Assembly: GCF_021272205.1 (NCBI RefSeq)
Contig: NZ_JAJSDX010000005.1
Coordinates: 248,001-312,000, forward strand
DNA length: 64,000 nt
From: Pantoea sp. Mb-10
GTDB taxonomy: Bacteria > Pseudomonadota > Gammaproteobacteria > Enterobacterales > Enterobacteriaceae
Direction of reading: 5' to 3'
Made by a program: the position numbers and the translations under genes. The notes beneath the pieces were generated by a model. The model ran no database searches. It was given only the letters and a program-made list of their open reading frames with translations, and was not told the DNA's origin. Position 1 is the stretch's first letter. Each line of letters begins with the position of its first letter. This document shows positions 8,642-17,522 of this stretch, one piece after another.

Positions 8642-10210
8642 TCAGATCCGGAAGGCCTCCACCACCCCGCGCAGCGCGTGCGCCTGCTCCGACAGCGACT
8701 GCGAAGCGGACGAGGACTCCTCAACCAGCGCGGCGTTGTTCTGCGTGACGCCATCCATCTGGCTCACCGCAATACTGACTTGTGAAATGCCCTGCATCTG
8801 CTCTGATGACGCCAGTGAAAGATTATCCATGGCTTCGGCCAGCTCGCCGACCATATCGACAATTTTCAGGATGCTCTTCCCGGCATCCGCTGCCGCCACG
8901 ACGCCGCTGCCCACCACACTAACGGCTTCCGCCATCAGCTGCTTGATATCATGCGCAGCGGTAGCACTGCGCTGGGCCAGCGTTCTGACCTCGCCCGCCA
9001 CCACGGCAAAGCCTCGGCCCTGTTCACCCGCGCGGGCAGCCTCTACCGCGGCGTTGAGAGCAAGGATGTTCGTCTGAAAAGCGATGCTTTCAATAATTGA
9101 CGTAATGTCATTTACCTTCGCAGCACTCACGGAAATAGCGCTCATGGTATCCGACATCCGCTGCACGTCTGTCTCACCTGAACGGGCGAGCTGTGCTGTT
9201 TCACGCGCTGAACCTGCTGTCTGCTGTGCGCCCGCACTGTTACTTTTCACCGTGGCGGTCAGCTGCTCCATGCTGGCGGCGGTCTGCTGCAGCGCAGCGG
9301 CCTGCTGTTCGGTGCGTGAAGAGAGCTCAGTATTGCCCTGGCTAATTTCGTCGGCCGCCATCGCGACCGAGGCGGACGACGCTTTAATTTTTGACACCAG
9401 ATCGCGCAGGTTATTTTGCATGGCACTCAGCGAGGCCATCAGACTGGACGAATCCCCTTTACGAAGCGTGATGTTCGTCGTGAGGTTGCCCGCGGCAATG
9501 GCCGCGGCCAGGTCCTGCGCGTGAGAGGGCTCCCCACCCAGCTGAGCCTTAATCCAGCGGGTCATCAACCCGCTGATGATAACCCCGAGAATGACAAACA
9601 GCAGGGTCATTACAGAGAGCGTCACATAGACACCGGAGAGCTCCTGGCTTGATGTCTGCGCCGTTTTACCCGTTACCCTGGCCTGATAATCTACCATCTC
9701 GTTGACGGCATTAAGGTACTGTGAAAGCACAGGAAGCACGTCGCCATGCAGCTTATCCTGTAAGGAAACCGCGCCCGGTACAAACAGACGCTGCGATGCC
9801 CGATTAAGGGGGGCCGACGCGACCTCAATGTTCTTCAGGAGCGAGGAGGCCTCTTCAACCTCAGCAAGATTGATGCCCGGAATGCTTTTAGCGCCGTTGA
9901 TCAGCCCACGAAAACGCGCAGTAGTATCATCACTGTTGGCCTGCAGGGCAAAAAACTGTGCTTGTAACGTTGCCTCAGCCTGCGTCTGCGAGGAGAGGGC
10001 CAGTAAAATAACCGTTTGTTGCGTTAGATTATTTTTTACCGTCTGCAGCGCCTGGAGATCGGCCAGTCGCGCGCTCGTGAGTTTCTGCTGATCGCTTGCC
10101 GTATTCAGTTTGAAGCCTGCAAAGGCGGTGACAAAAACACCCGTTAAGATGACGGTAATAAATGCGGCAGTTAACATGACGCTTAATTTTATTCTTTTAT
10201 TCTGGTACAT
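8642..10210 (-). CDS. Methyl-accepting chemotaxis protein
   Basis: A 522-residue transmembrane chemoreceptor. Order: N-terminal membrane segment (about 10-32), periplasmic four-helix ligand domain, second membrane segment (about 192-214), a HAMP region, and the cytoplasmic signalling domain with the highly conserved hairpin tip (SIIESIAFQTNILALNAAVEAARAGEQGRGF). The C-terminus ends in VVEAFRI and lacks the NWETF-type pentapeptide that tethers CheR and CheB, so it is probably a minor receptor methylated with help from others. The ligand is unknown. The gene stands alone, with ATG at 10210 and a GGGA RBS. Confidence 0.9.
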   Translation of the reverse strand: MYQNKRIKLSVMLTAAFITVILTGVFVTAFAGFKLNTASDQQKLTSARLADLQALQTVKNNLTQQTVILLALSSQTQAEATLQAQFFALQANSDDTTARFRGLINGAKSIPGINLAEVEEASSLLKNIEVASAPLNRASQRLFVPGAVSLQDKLHGDVLPVLSQYLNAVNEMVDYQARVTGKTAQTSSQELSGVYVTLSVMTLLFVILGVIISGLMTRWIKAQLGGEPSHAQDLAAAIAAGNLTTNITLRKGDSSSLMASLSAMQNNLRDLVSKIKASSASVAMAADEISQGNTELSSRTEQQAAALQQTAASMEQLTATVKSNSAGAQQTAGSARETAQLARSGETDVQRMSDTMSAISVSAAKVNDITSIIESIAFQTNILALNAAVEAARAGEQGRGFAVVAGEVRTLAQRSATAAHDIKQLMAEAVSVVGSGVVAAADAGKSILKIVDMVGELAEAMDNLSLASSEQMQGISQVSIAVSQMDGVTQNNAALVEESSSASQSLSEQAHALRGVVEAFRI

Positions 10211-10447
10211 GAAAAATCCCGAGATAAGTTTATGTTGTTTTCAGCCACCCGCTTTATTGGCGACGCGCGGTGGTGCCCTTTGTTTATCGGCAGCGGGGTG
10301 AGCAGTTGTGTTTGGTGTCAATCGGAATGGGAGATAGATGCACAGCTGCATTAAAAATGTTTGTTTATGAGCGATGCAGACTCTATTCCTCAGAGACGGC
10401 TCTGACGTATAAAGTAGAGTGAGTATTATTGAAAAGGTATTTCTGGC

Positions 10448-11118
10448 ATGAACCCCTATGAGAGACATTACAGGCAACTCATGGCAAATGGCGCGGCGGC
10501 CTGGGCTGGAGAAGGTTATCCCAGAGCCAAAAAACAGCAGGAGAAAATATTTCGGTGGCTTTACACACACCAGTATTTACCCCACCCTGCTACACCTGTA
10601 CTTGAGATGGGGTGTGGGAATGGAGCAATGGCAGCGCAGTCGCTTGCTGAGCTCGGATATTCTGTCTGGGGAGTTGACTGGTCAGAAACGGCTATCAGTT
10701 GGGCAGAAGATCGTTTTCAGCAAGCCGGGCTTACCGCAAGATTCATTGTCGGCGATGTCTGCAATATTCATCAATGCAGGGACGCGATGTTTGAGCTGAT
10801 TATTGATGGCAGTTGTTTGCATTGCCTTATAGATGACGCGCGCGAACTTTTTTTGCAGAGGTAAGGAGATTGCTCCGACCCGGTGGACGATTTGTAATCG
10901 GTTCTATGTGCGGAACTCCCCGTCAATCCGAAGATGTTAAAGCGTATGATCCCCTCAGGCATCATTTACTGAAAGAAGGCCGCCCCTGGCGGACCCTGAT
11001 GCCGCTTACGGATTTAATTGATGAAGTACAAAAAGCGCATTTTAATTTGGAGGCGTTCAAAATTAATAAAAATAAATGGTGGGATCATGCCACAATAGTC
11101 TGTTCGGTGAAGCAGTAA
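10448..11118 (+). pseudogene. Class I SAM-dependent methyltransferase, frameshifted
   Basis: The first part (from 10448) has the SAM-binding motif VLEMGCGNGAMA (about residues 50-61), a VWGVDWSETAI segment and a FIVGDVCN segment, and stops at 10864. The missing C-terminal part is in another frame from about 10849, with the usual LLRPGGRFVIGSM motif, and runs to the stop at 11118. Adding one T to the seven-T run at 10848-10854 joins them into one frame of about 223 residues reading ELFFAEVRRLLRPGG. As given it is broken; sequence error is possible. The substrate is unknown. It precedes the microcin locus but seems unrelated to it. Confidence 0.7.
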
Positions 11119-11416
11119 CGTGCTGTGTCATCCGCAGAACGCTCCGGGCAGTGTGTTGCACCCATCGGTTAAACTCACAGTACAAAGCAGGCATGGATAG
11201 GCCATCGAAGTTTTCGTAACTATGAGCCGCACCAAATACCTCTGCCGTCATCATCGCAGCTAAAACATCCCAACAACGTCCGAATATGCAGGCTTGGGTT
11301 GGCTGGCAATTCAGTTACTCAGCAGTGAGGTGGAGTTAAAACAGGCCCTGCAAAATAACCTTTCAGAGCACCTATTATTAATATTTTGAATTCCTTTTTT
11401 TCAAAATGTAGCCATT
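11119..11416. other. Intergenic region upstream of the microcin locus
   Basis: About 300 bp without a supported gene. Base composition falls towards AT from about 11330, leading into the promoter of the microcin locus. No repeat or RNA gene was recognised. Confidence 0.4.
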
Positions 11417-11445
11417 TTGTCAACGTAACGCTCTTTTTATATACA
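11417..11445 (+). promoter_or_regulatory. Candidate sigma70 promoter of the microcin locus
   Basis: TTGTCA at 11417-11422 and TATACA at 11440-11445 are separated by 17 bases, matching a sigma70 promoter (5/6 and 4/6). Transcription would start near 11452, about 35 bp before the first ATG of the locus. Confidence 0.5.
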
Positions 11446-11486
11446 TTTATTGTCATTACTATTTATGTAAGCATGAGGGCTTGATT

Positions 11487-11678
11487 ATGAAATCAGTTAT
11501 TCAAGAGAAGATACTTACCTTGTTTTTGTGTGTCGCGATTACCGCTGTAATCGTTAAATTCATTTCGAAAAGTGCTTTCTACGTTTCACATCCTTCTTTA
11601 TCCATTTCGTTAACAGTTGCTGTAGCAGTAATCATCTCGAACGTGGTAGTAACAAAAATAGTTTCCAAAAGAGGATAA
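11487..11678 (+). CDS. Small two-helix membrane protein, candidate microcin immunity protein
   Basis: 63 residues from the ATG at 11487, which is 7 bp from a GAGGG; the upstream TTG in frame has no spacing for it. Two hydrophobic segments (about residues 8-25 and 37-56) separated by a short polar turn and ending in a basic tail (KIVSKRG) make an inner-membrane hairpin. The gene ends 5 bp before the microcin precursor gene, so they are surely co-transcribed. Immunity proteins of class II microcins are typically such small membrane proteins coded next to the toxin. The role is inferred from position and topology; I see no sequence family. Confidence 0.6.
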   Translation: MKSVIQEKILTLFLCVAITAVIVKFISKSAFYVSHPSLSISLTVAVAVIISNVVVTKIVSKRG

Positions 11679-11683
11679 ATGAC

Positions 11684-12043
11684 ATGCTTAGAGAACTGAC
11701 TGAAATTGAAATAAATAATGTCTCTGGCGGTAATGCTAACTCAGGTTACGAAGGCCCGAACTGCACCAACGCCGCGATTAAGGGGGGAGTGACCGGTGCA
11801 ACGGGCGGTGCTGTCGCCGGTGCTATCCGTGGCGGTGTGACGGGCCTTGCTGGCGGCCCTGCAGGGGTTGTAGCAGGAGCAGGTGCCGGGGCAGCTGAAG
11901 GGGCTGTTTATGGTGGTGTTTCAGGGGCTGTCGGAGGGTATGTGGGTTGCCAGAATAGTGGCTCTGCCAACAACGGCGGCAATAACGGCAATCTTGGCGG
12001 GGATTCAAACGCTAACAGCGCTAACGGACAGTGCCATTGGTAA
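11684..12043 (+). CDS. Class II microcin precursor with double-glycine leader
   Basis: 119 residues. The first 16 form a double-glycine leader (MLRELTEIEINNVSGG) like that of colicin V and related microcins, recognised and cut by a C39-peptidase ABC exporter. The predicted mature peptide of 103 residues is dominated by Gly and Ala with a long weakly hydrophobic middle (about 31-88) that could insert in membranes, then an Asn/Gly-rich tail ending in QCHW. Three cysteines (27, 89, 117) allow one disulfide. There is no Ser-rich siderophore-attachment tail as in microcins E492 or H47, so the colicin V-like subclass fits better. The matching exporter genes are immediately downstream. Target and receptor are unknown. 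Confidence 0.8.
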   Translation: MLRELTEIEINNVSGGNANSGYEGPNCTNAAIKGGVTGATGGAVAGAIRGGVTGLAGGPAGVVAGAGAGAAEGAVYGGVSGAVGGYVGCQNSGSANNGGNNGNLGGDSNANSANGQCHW

Positions 12044-12052
12044 ATAATTTTC

Positions 12053-12096
12053 CGGGCATGTGAGAATTATTATTCCATGCCCGTATTTTAATTTTC
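12053..12096 (+). terminator. Hairpin with T-rich tail after the microcin gene
   Basis: CGGGCATG at 12053-12060 pairs with CATGCCCG at 12076-12083, and the inner GAAT/ATTC can extend the stem. TATTTTAATTTT follows. It lies between the microcin gene and the exporter genes, where partial termination would give more toxin and immunity mRNA than exporter mRNA. Confidence 0.65.
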
Positions 12097-12132
12097 AGGA
12101 ATAAAAAACTTTGCTTATGGAGCTGGCTCTCT

Positions 12133-13410
12133 ATGCTTTACAGAAAGGAGGTCACTGAAGCCAGGAACAATTACTGGTCAGGCAAAGCTGTATTAATTTC
12201 CGGTCATCGTGGCCATTACATTATTGCTTTCACCTTGATTTTTTTTACCGCATTTTTAGTGCTCATCACGTCATGCTCCTACACCCGCAGAGTCAGTGTT
12301 TCCGGCGAAATTGTCTCAACGCCCCGAGCCGTGACTGTCTTTTCTCCTCAACAGGGATTCATTATCAATCGTGCGGTAAAGCAGGGCGAACAAGTGAGGA
12401 AAGGACAGCCTCTTTACCGCATCGACGTGAGCCGGACCACCACCTCGGGCGTGGTCAGCCAGCGGCATCATGAAAGTATTCAAAAACGCATAGCCACGTT
12501 GAATCAGATTGCGGCTGATATAGCCCGTAATCGTGCTCTGACGCTTTCGATGCTCGCAGAGGAAAAAAACCGTTACGAGTCGGCCCTCCAGCGGTCTTCC
12601 GAAATCGTTGCGCATGCGCGGGAAGGCCTGAAACTGATGAAAGAGAATATGGACAATTATCGGCAATATCAGCATCAGGGTCTGATAAACCGAGACCAGC
12701 TTATCAATCAGACGGCTCTTTATTACCAGCAGCAGAATGACATGTTGGGGATTGAAAGTCAGAATCAGCAAAATGCGCTACAGGTAATGAATCTGCGCAG
12801 TGCTCTTCAGACTCAGGCGGCCGACTTTGACAATCAGCTCAATCAGATTGCGATTCAGAAAAGCGCGCTTGAAAGTGAGTTAACGGATGCAGATGTTGGC
12901 GGCGACCAGATAATAACGTCCCCCGTTGACGGAACTGTTGATACGCTGAGCGTTACTCCGGGCCAGATGGTGGCGTCCGGAGACAGTCTCCTCCAAATTA
13001 TTCCCGGCGATGCGCATTACCGGACACTGGTGCTCTGGGTGCCTGATTCAGTTATACCTTACCTCTCTGCAGGAGAACCGGTTAATATCCGCTATGATGC
13101 GTTCCCCGCTGAGAAGTTTGGCCAGTTTGCGGGTAAAATAGCATCCGTGGCCCATTCACCTGCTTCCTGGCAGGAAATGTCAACTTACCCTGGCGCTCCC
13201 CCCCATTCTCTCAGTGGTCCCCAGACATGGTACAAAATCCTCGTCAACCCGTCCTCCGACCATTTTACCTACAAAAATAAAATTATACGTGCTGAAAACG
13301 GGATGAAGGCCTCTGTAACGTTGTTTCTTGAGGAAAGGAAACTGTATCAGTGGATCCTGTCACCGCTTTATGACATCCGCGACAGCGCAACGGGGGCAAT
13401 CCATGAATGA
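12133..13410 (+). CDS. HlyD-family microcin export adaptor (CvaA/MchE-like)
   Basis: 425 residues. After a short cytosolic N-terminus there is one membrane segment (about residues 32-52), then a periplasmic adaptor: a biotinyl-lipoyl-like half (SPQQGFI...GEQVRKGQPLYRID), a long coiled coil (about 115-245), the second lipoyl half (ITSPVDGTVDTL...GQMVASGDSLLQI) and a beta-barrel part. This is the membrane fusion protein that joins a CvaB-type exporter to TolC. It starts about 90 bp after the microcin gene and overlaps the exporter gene by 8 bp, so the two are translationally coupled. It is complete and of normal length for CvaA-like proteins. Confidence 0.85.
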   Translation: MLYRKEVTEARNNYWSGKAVLISGHRGHYIIAFTLIFFTAFLVLITSCSYTRRVSVSGEIVSTPRAVTVFSPQQGFIINRAVKQGEQVRKGQPLYRIDVSRTTTSGVVSQRHHESIQKRIATLNQIAADIARNRALTLSMLAEEKNRYESALQRSSEIVAHAREGLKLMKENMDNYRQYQHQGLINRDQLINQTALYYQQQNDMLGIESQNQQNALQVMNLRSALQTQAADFDNQLNQIAIQKSALESELTDADVGGDQIITSPVDGTVDTLSVTPGQMVASGDSLLQIIPGDAHYRTLVLWVPDSVIPYLSAGEPVNIRYDAFPAEKFGQFAGKIASVAHSPASWQEMSTYPGAPPHSLSGPQTWYKILVNPSSDHFTYKNKIIRAENGMKASVTLFLEERKLYQWILSPLYDIRDSATGAIHE

Positions 13411-15501
13411 AGCGCTTCATACCATGATAAGGGGGCTGCTGCAGTTTTCAGGGCACGGCAGGGTTCCACTGCATCTGCAGACGGAAACATCAGAATGTGG
13501 CCTTGCCTGTCTTGTAATGGTGGCAGGCTTTCATGGCAGCCATACAGACTTACTCACCCTGCGGGAGCGGTCAGGGCTTTCGGCACGCGGCAGTACTCTG
13601 GCATCGCTGATGAGCGTGGCAGGTGAAATGCACCTTGCAGCACGGGCACTCTCTATCGACCTTGACAGTCTCAGTGAACTGCGCAAACCCTGCATTCTGC
13701 ACTGGGACCTCAACCATTTTGTCGTGCTGGTCAGTGTGAAGGGGAAACGATGCGTTGTGCATGACCCGGCTGCGGGCCGTCAGAGCATGTCACTTGAAGC
13801 CCTTTCATCACATTTTACCGGCGTTGCTCTGGAGCTCTGGCCTGATACCGATTTCAAGCCTGATATCCGTCAAAAAAAGCTCAAAATCAGTACGCTGCTG
13901 AACAACATCACGGGATTCCGACAGTCCCTGGTAAAGATATGTTGCCTCTCGCTGATGATTGAATTCATTACCCTGCTGATCCCGGTAGCTACCCAGATGG
14001 TGATGGATAATGCCGTGCCGGCTGCAGACACAGGGCTGCTTACGCTGATCTGCCTGAGTCTTCTTCTACTGACTCTGCTTCAGACAGGCCTAAGCCTCTT
14101 TCGGGGCTGGACGATGATAGTGATGGGGATTTATACCGATTTGCAGTGGAAAGACGGCCTTTACCGTCACCTCCTTCGCTTACCCCTTTGCTGGTTTGAG
14201 AAACGCCGGATAGGCGATATCCAGTCCCGATTTGCCTCTCTCGATACGCTGCGCAGCACCTTCACCCAGAGTATCAACGGCGCAGTAATTGACGGTGTTA
14301 TGGCCACGGGGGCTTTGGTTTTGTTGATCCTTTATGGGGGATGGCTGGCATGGGTGGTTACCGGATTTACCCTGATTTTGTGCTCTTGCGTGTTTTTACG
14401 TGGCCTCGCTACCGACAGGCGCAGGAGGAGCTACTGATAAAAAACGCCCGGGTGGCTTCATCATTTACTGAAACGCTTTACGCAGTGGCTACCGTGCGTG
14501 CGCAGGGTTTATCCCACCGCCGGCGTGAAATTTGGCTTAACATGATGGCCGATGCAACCGGCTCCGGGGTCAGTCTGCTCCGGTTTGACATGCTGGCGGG
14601 GAGTGCCGGAACCTTTATTGCTGCAAGTGACAGTGTGATTATTCTTTGGCTGGGAATTTCCGCCGTGATCAATCACACCATGACGCTGGGAGCTTTCGTG
14701 GCTTTTACCGCGTTCAGAGGCATGTTTTCAGAGCGCGTACTTTCCCTGACGGGTGTTGTATTACAGTTAAGGATGCTTTCTCTTCACAATGAACGTATTG
14801 CGGATATTGCGCTTTCCGATCCGGAAGGGGACAAAGAAGAGGTAAAGCGTTTATTTCCTGCAGGTGAGGCCCTGAACCTTAAATGCGAGGATCTGATGTT
14901 TCGCTACGATAGGTTCTCCCCACCGGTGTTGCAGAACCTCAATATCAGCATCGGAGCAGGGGAAAGCGTGGCCATAACCGGAGCGTCAGGCAGAGGAAAG
15001 ACCACGCTGATGAAAATTCTGTGTGGACTTACCACGCCAGTAAAAGGAAGAGTCCTGGTGAATGATGTCGATATCCAGGCTGCGGGGCTCAGCAATTATC
15101 GCCGGGCGGTAGCCTGTATCCTTCAGGATGACAGGCTGCTGGCTGGAACGCTTCGGGATAATATTACCGGTTTCTCACATGATGTTGATGAAGAGTGGAT
15201 GGTCCATTGCGCCAGGCTAAGCCATATTCACGACGATATTATGGCATTGCCTATGAGGTATGAAACGCTAACTGGCGAGCTGGGAGAAGGACTTTCAGGG
15301 GGACAGCGTCAGCGACTGTTTATCGCCCGGGCACTGTACCGGCGCCCGGGCATCATATTCATGGATGAGGCCACCAGTCACCTTGATGAGAAAAATGAAG
15401 CCCTCATTAATGCGGCTATGCAGACCCTGAAAATGACACGTGTGCTCATCGCACACAGACCTTCCACAATTTCATCGGCCGATCGAATCATCGAGCTTTG
15501 A
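13403..15501 (+). pseudogene. C39-peptidase ABC exporter for the microcin (CvaB-like), frameshifted
   Basis: The N-terminal frame (from ATG 13403) has a C39 peptidase domain with the catalytic Cys in SECGLACL and the His in HFVVLVSV, which removes the double-glycine leader, and then membrane segments. The frame is lost near 14380. The rest, from another frame, continues the membrane domain and has a nucleotide-binding domain with Walker A GASGRGKTT, signature LSGGQRQR and Walker B IIFMDEATSHLD. Inserting one T in the four-T run at 14376-14379 restores FTLIFVLLRVFTWPRYRQ, matching the CvaB length exactly at this point. Without correction the microcin could not be exported by it. Usual length about 700 residues, matched by the repaired frame. 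Confidence 0.8.
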
Positions 15502-15550
15502 ATGCATTCTCCTTAATGGGGATGACCTGAAACGCGCCAGAGGAAAGAAG

Positions 15551-16228
15551 ATGAAGATAAAACCACTGTCTGCTGTATTACTTGGCACGCTGCTTATGTC
15601 AGCAGAAACGCATGCCAATGTGTCCTTCATAAAGAATGACACTCTGAGTAATGCGCAGGTCAAAGAGGCAGCGCTTTATTTTAACGGTGCGGTCAACAAT
15701 CAGACTGTGACATGGTTATTGTCCGCACTTGCCGAGATTCATAACAATTATCTTAATGTTGAAAACGTTGATATCTATCTGAACAGCCGGGGCGGTGATA
15801 TGGATGCTGCTTATGTAGCGTACGAAGCCCTTCGACAAAGCCCAATGAAACTCAGCATGATAAATTCGGCAATGACAGCCTCATCCGCCACCATGATTTA
15901 CTGCGCATCCCCTGAACGTTACGCCATGCCAATGGCCCAGTTTGTATTGCATCCAGCAGCGGCCACTAATGAGAAGGCTGACTATCTGCGACCGGATCAG
16001 GCAAAACGTATTCTTGACGAGGATGATAATTACAACGGCATGTTCCGTAAGATTTACACTTCCTGCGTGAGGCTTTCCGATAAAGAGCAAAATGAGATTA
16101 CCTGGTCTGAATCAGGCAGATTAGTTTTGAAAGCTGATGAAGCTTCAAAAAGGGGGCTTGTAACAAAAGGGGGCAAGGAAAGTCACAGTTATCTACTGAC
16201 GTATTATGTTACCGACAGCCAGGGCTAG
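15551..16228 (+). CDS. Secreted ClpP-fold (crotonase-like) serine protease homologue
   Basis: 225 residues from the ATG at 15551, which follows AGGAAAG. It has a Sec signal peptide (hydrophobic core about 5-16, cleavage near residue 23). The mature part has ClpP landmarks: an NSRGGDMDAA oxyanion segment (about 79-87), the nucleophile context TASSAT with Ser111, and an FVLHPAA segment with His134. ClpP is cytosolic and needs an ATPase, so an exported copy must act alone. It starts about 50 bp after the microcin exporter gene and in the same direction. It may be an accessory, immunity or maturation factor of the microcin; that is inference. Confidence 0.7.
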   Translation: MKIKPLSAVLLGTLLMSAETHANVSFIKNDTLSNAQVKEAALYFNGAVNNQTVTWLLSALAEIHNNYLNVENVDIYLNSRGGDMDAAYVAYEALRQSPMKLSMINSAMTASSATMIYCASPERYAMPMAQFVLHPAAATNEKADYLRPDQAKRILDEDDNYNGMFRKIYTSCVRLSDKEQNEITWSESGRLVLKADEASKRGLVTKGGKESHSYLLTYYVTDSQG

Positions 16229-16532
16229 ATATTGACAAAATCAGCATTATAACTGTCCTCATCCCGGTTCTGCTTTAAACATACAAGGAAGTCCAGTTAG
16301 TGCGGTGTCTGACGCGATAATTTATTTTTACTGGGTAACCAGGAAAAGAGCGGCTGTAGAGGCGTTTAGTCTGAAGGTGAAATTGTGGCGTGCTTCCCGC
16401 TTAAAAAGCGCATTCCGTGACCATACATCCATTATTTACCCATCCTGAACCACGCATCTCCGTGTCCGAAAACAGCGCGCAGCGTTTCCACAGATAAAGG
16501 TATTGTCTGCCTGACATTCACAGGAGACGAAC
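16229..16532. other. Intergenic region, no gene seen
   Basis: About 300 bp between the ClpP-like gene and the DUF1203 gene. I see no gene, clear terminator or repeat. Confidence 0.4.
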
Positions 16533-17010
16533 ATGACATTCAACATTTCAGGGCTTGAGGCGGCCCCCTTTCTGCATCTTTTTGGACAGGACGAGCACTA
16601 CTTAAAAAAAATACGGTGCGTTAAGAGTCAGTGTCGATCGCTTTCCAGGTTATCCCGACAGAATTTCACTCTGTGAGATTCCAGTCGGGGAAACGGCGAT
16701 GCTCATTAACCATACTTATCAGCCAGCTGATTCTCCCTACTACGGCACACACGCCATTTACCTGTGGGAAGGATGTATGAAGCAGGGGATATACACGAAT
16801 AAAATACTGGAATCGATCGGTGCCAGGCTGCTTTCTTTGCGGGCCTTTAATCAAAACCATCTCATGATACACGCGGATATCTGTGAAGGTGCGGCTGCGG
16901 AAGCATTGCTGACGCATTTTTTCGACGACCCGCTCGTGAGCTATATCCATATTCATAACGCAAAGCAGGGGTGTTACGCCTGTCTGGTAGAACGCCACAG
17001 CCTTCTATGA
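16533..17010 (+). pseudogene. DUF1203-family protein, frameshifted
   Basis: The frame from ATG 16533 (RBS CAGGAGACG) reads a DUF1203-type start (FNISGLEAAPFLHLF) and runs out after the eight-A run at 16604-16611. Removing one A continues into RVSVDRFPGYPDRISLCEIPVGE, then LINHTYQPADSPY and ATHAIYL-type segments, the typical DUF1203 sequence, ending at 17010 with about 158 residues in total. The family has no known function. As given the gene is broken by one extra base in a homopolymer. Confidence 0.7.
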
Positions 17011-17042
17011 ACTTTATCCCCCTGTTGGCTAGGCCCGATGAT

Positions 17043-17423
17043 TCAACTTATCTCTTCTGCCTGCCGGGCATCATATTGCAACTGCGCCTGTTCCATTTCT
17101 GGCCCATGTTTTAGCGCCCATCCATACAGCGCGCTAAAGGGCGCCTGCAACGTCTGTGCCAGTGCTGTCAGGCTGTATTCCACACTCACGGGGGAAGTCG
17201 GCAGTACCTTGCGATGTACCAAGCCATTGCGCTCAAGCCGCTTCAGCGCATCAGACAGGGCTTTGTGCGTAATCCCATCCAGTCGGCGACGCAGCTCATT
17301 GAAACGCACGGGTTCATTACACAGTACGGTGAGAATTAAAATGGACCATTTATTGGTGATGTTCTCCAGCACCGGCCGGGTTTTCCCTATTTCTCTCAGG
17401 TCATTATTAGCAGTGTGAGACAT
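17043..17423 (-). CDS. HxlR-family transcriptional regulator
   Basis: 126 residues with the HxlR-type winged helix: a NKWSILILTVLCNEPVRFNEL segment (about 23-43), GITHKALSDALKRLERNGLVHRKV (about 49-72) and a VEYSLT wing. Such small dimeric regulators usually repress a divergent gene in response to aldehydes, quinones or oxidants. ATG at 17423 has a GAGGAA RBS. It is divergent from the dehydrogenase gene at 17523 with 99 bp between them, so it very probably controls that gene. The inducer is not evident. Confidence 0.85.
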   Translation of the reverse strand: MSHTANNDLREIGKTRPVLENITNKWSILILTVLCNEPVRFNELRRRLDGITHKALSDALKRLERNGLVHRKVLPTSPVSVEYSLTALAQTLQAPFSALYGWALKHGPEMEQAQLQYDARQAEEIS

Positions 17424-17522
17424 GGCGATATATTCCTCGATACCTGATATAGATAAAGTGCGTAATTGTTATTAAGTATAAAAATTATATCCTCTGTTTT
17501 CCATCCCGACAGGAGTGAACAG

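Noticed and set aside
8276..8785. 169-residue frame between the periplasmic protein and the chemoreceptor
   Set aside because: Runs into the chemoreceptor gene on the other strand and has low-complexity Arg-rich sequence without a start signal.
14341..14437. Programmed -1 frameshift in the exporter gene
   Set aside because: The overlap has no standard slippery heptamer; the nearest (G TTT TTA) pairs poorly after slipping. One missing T explains the break better.
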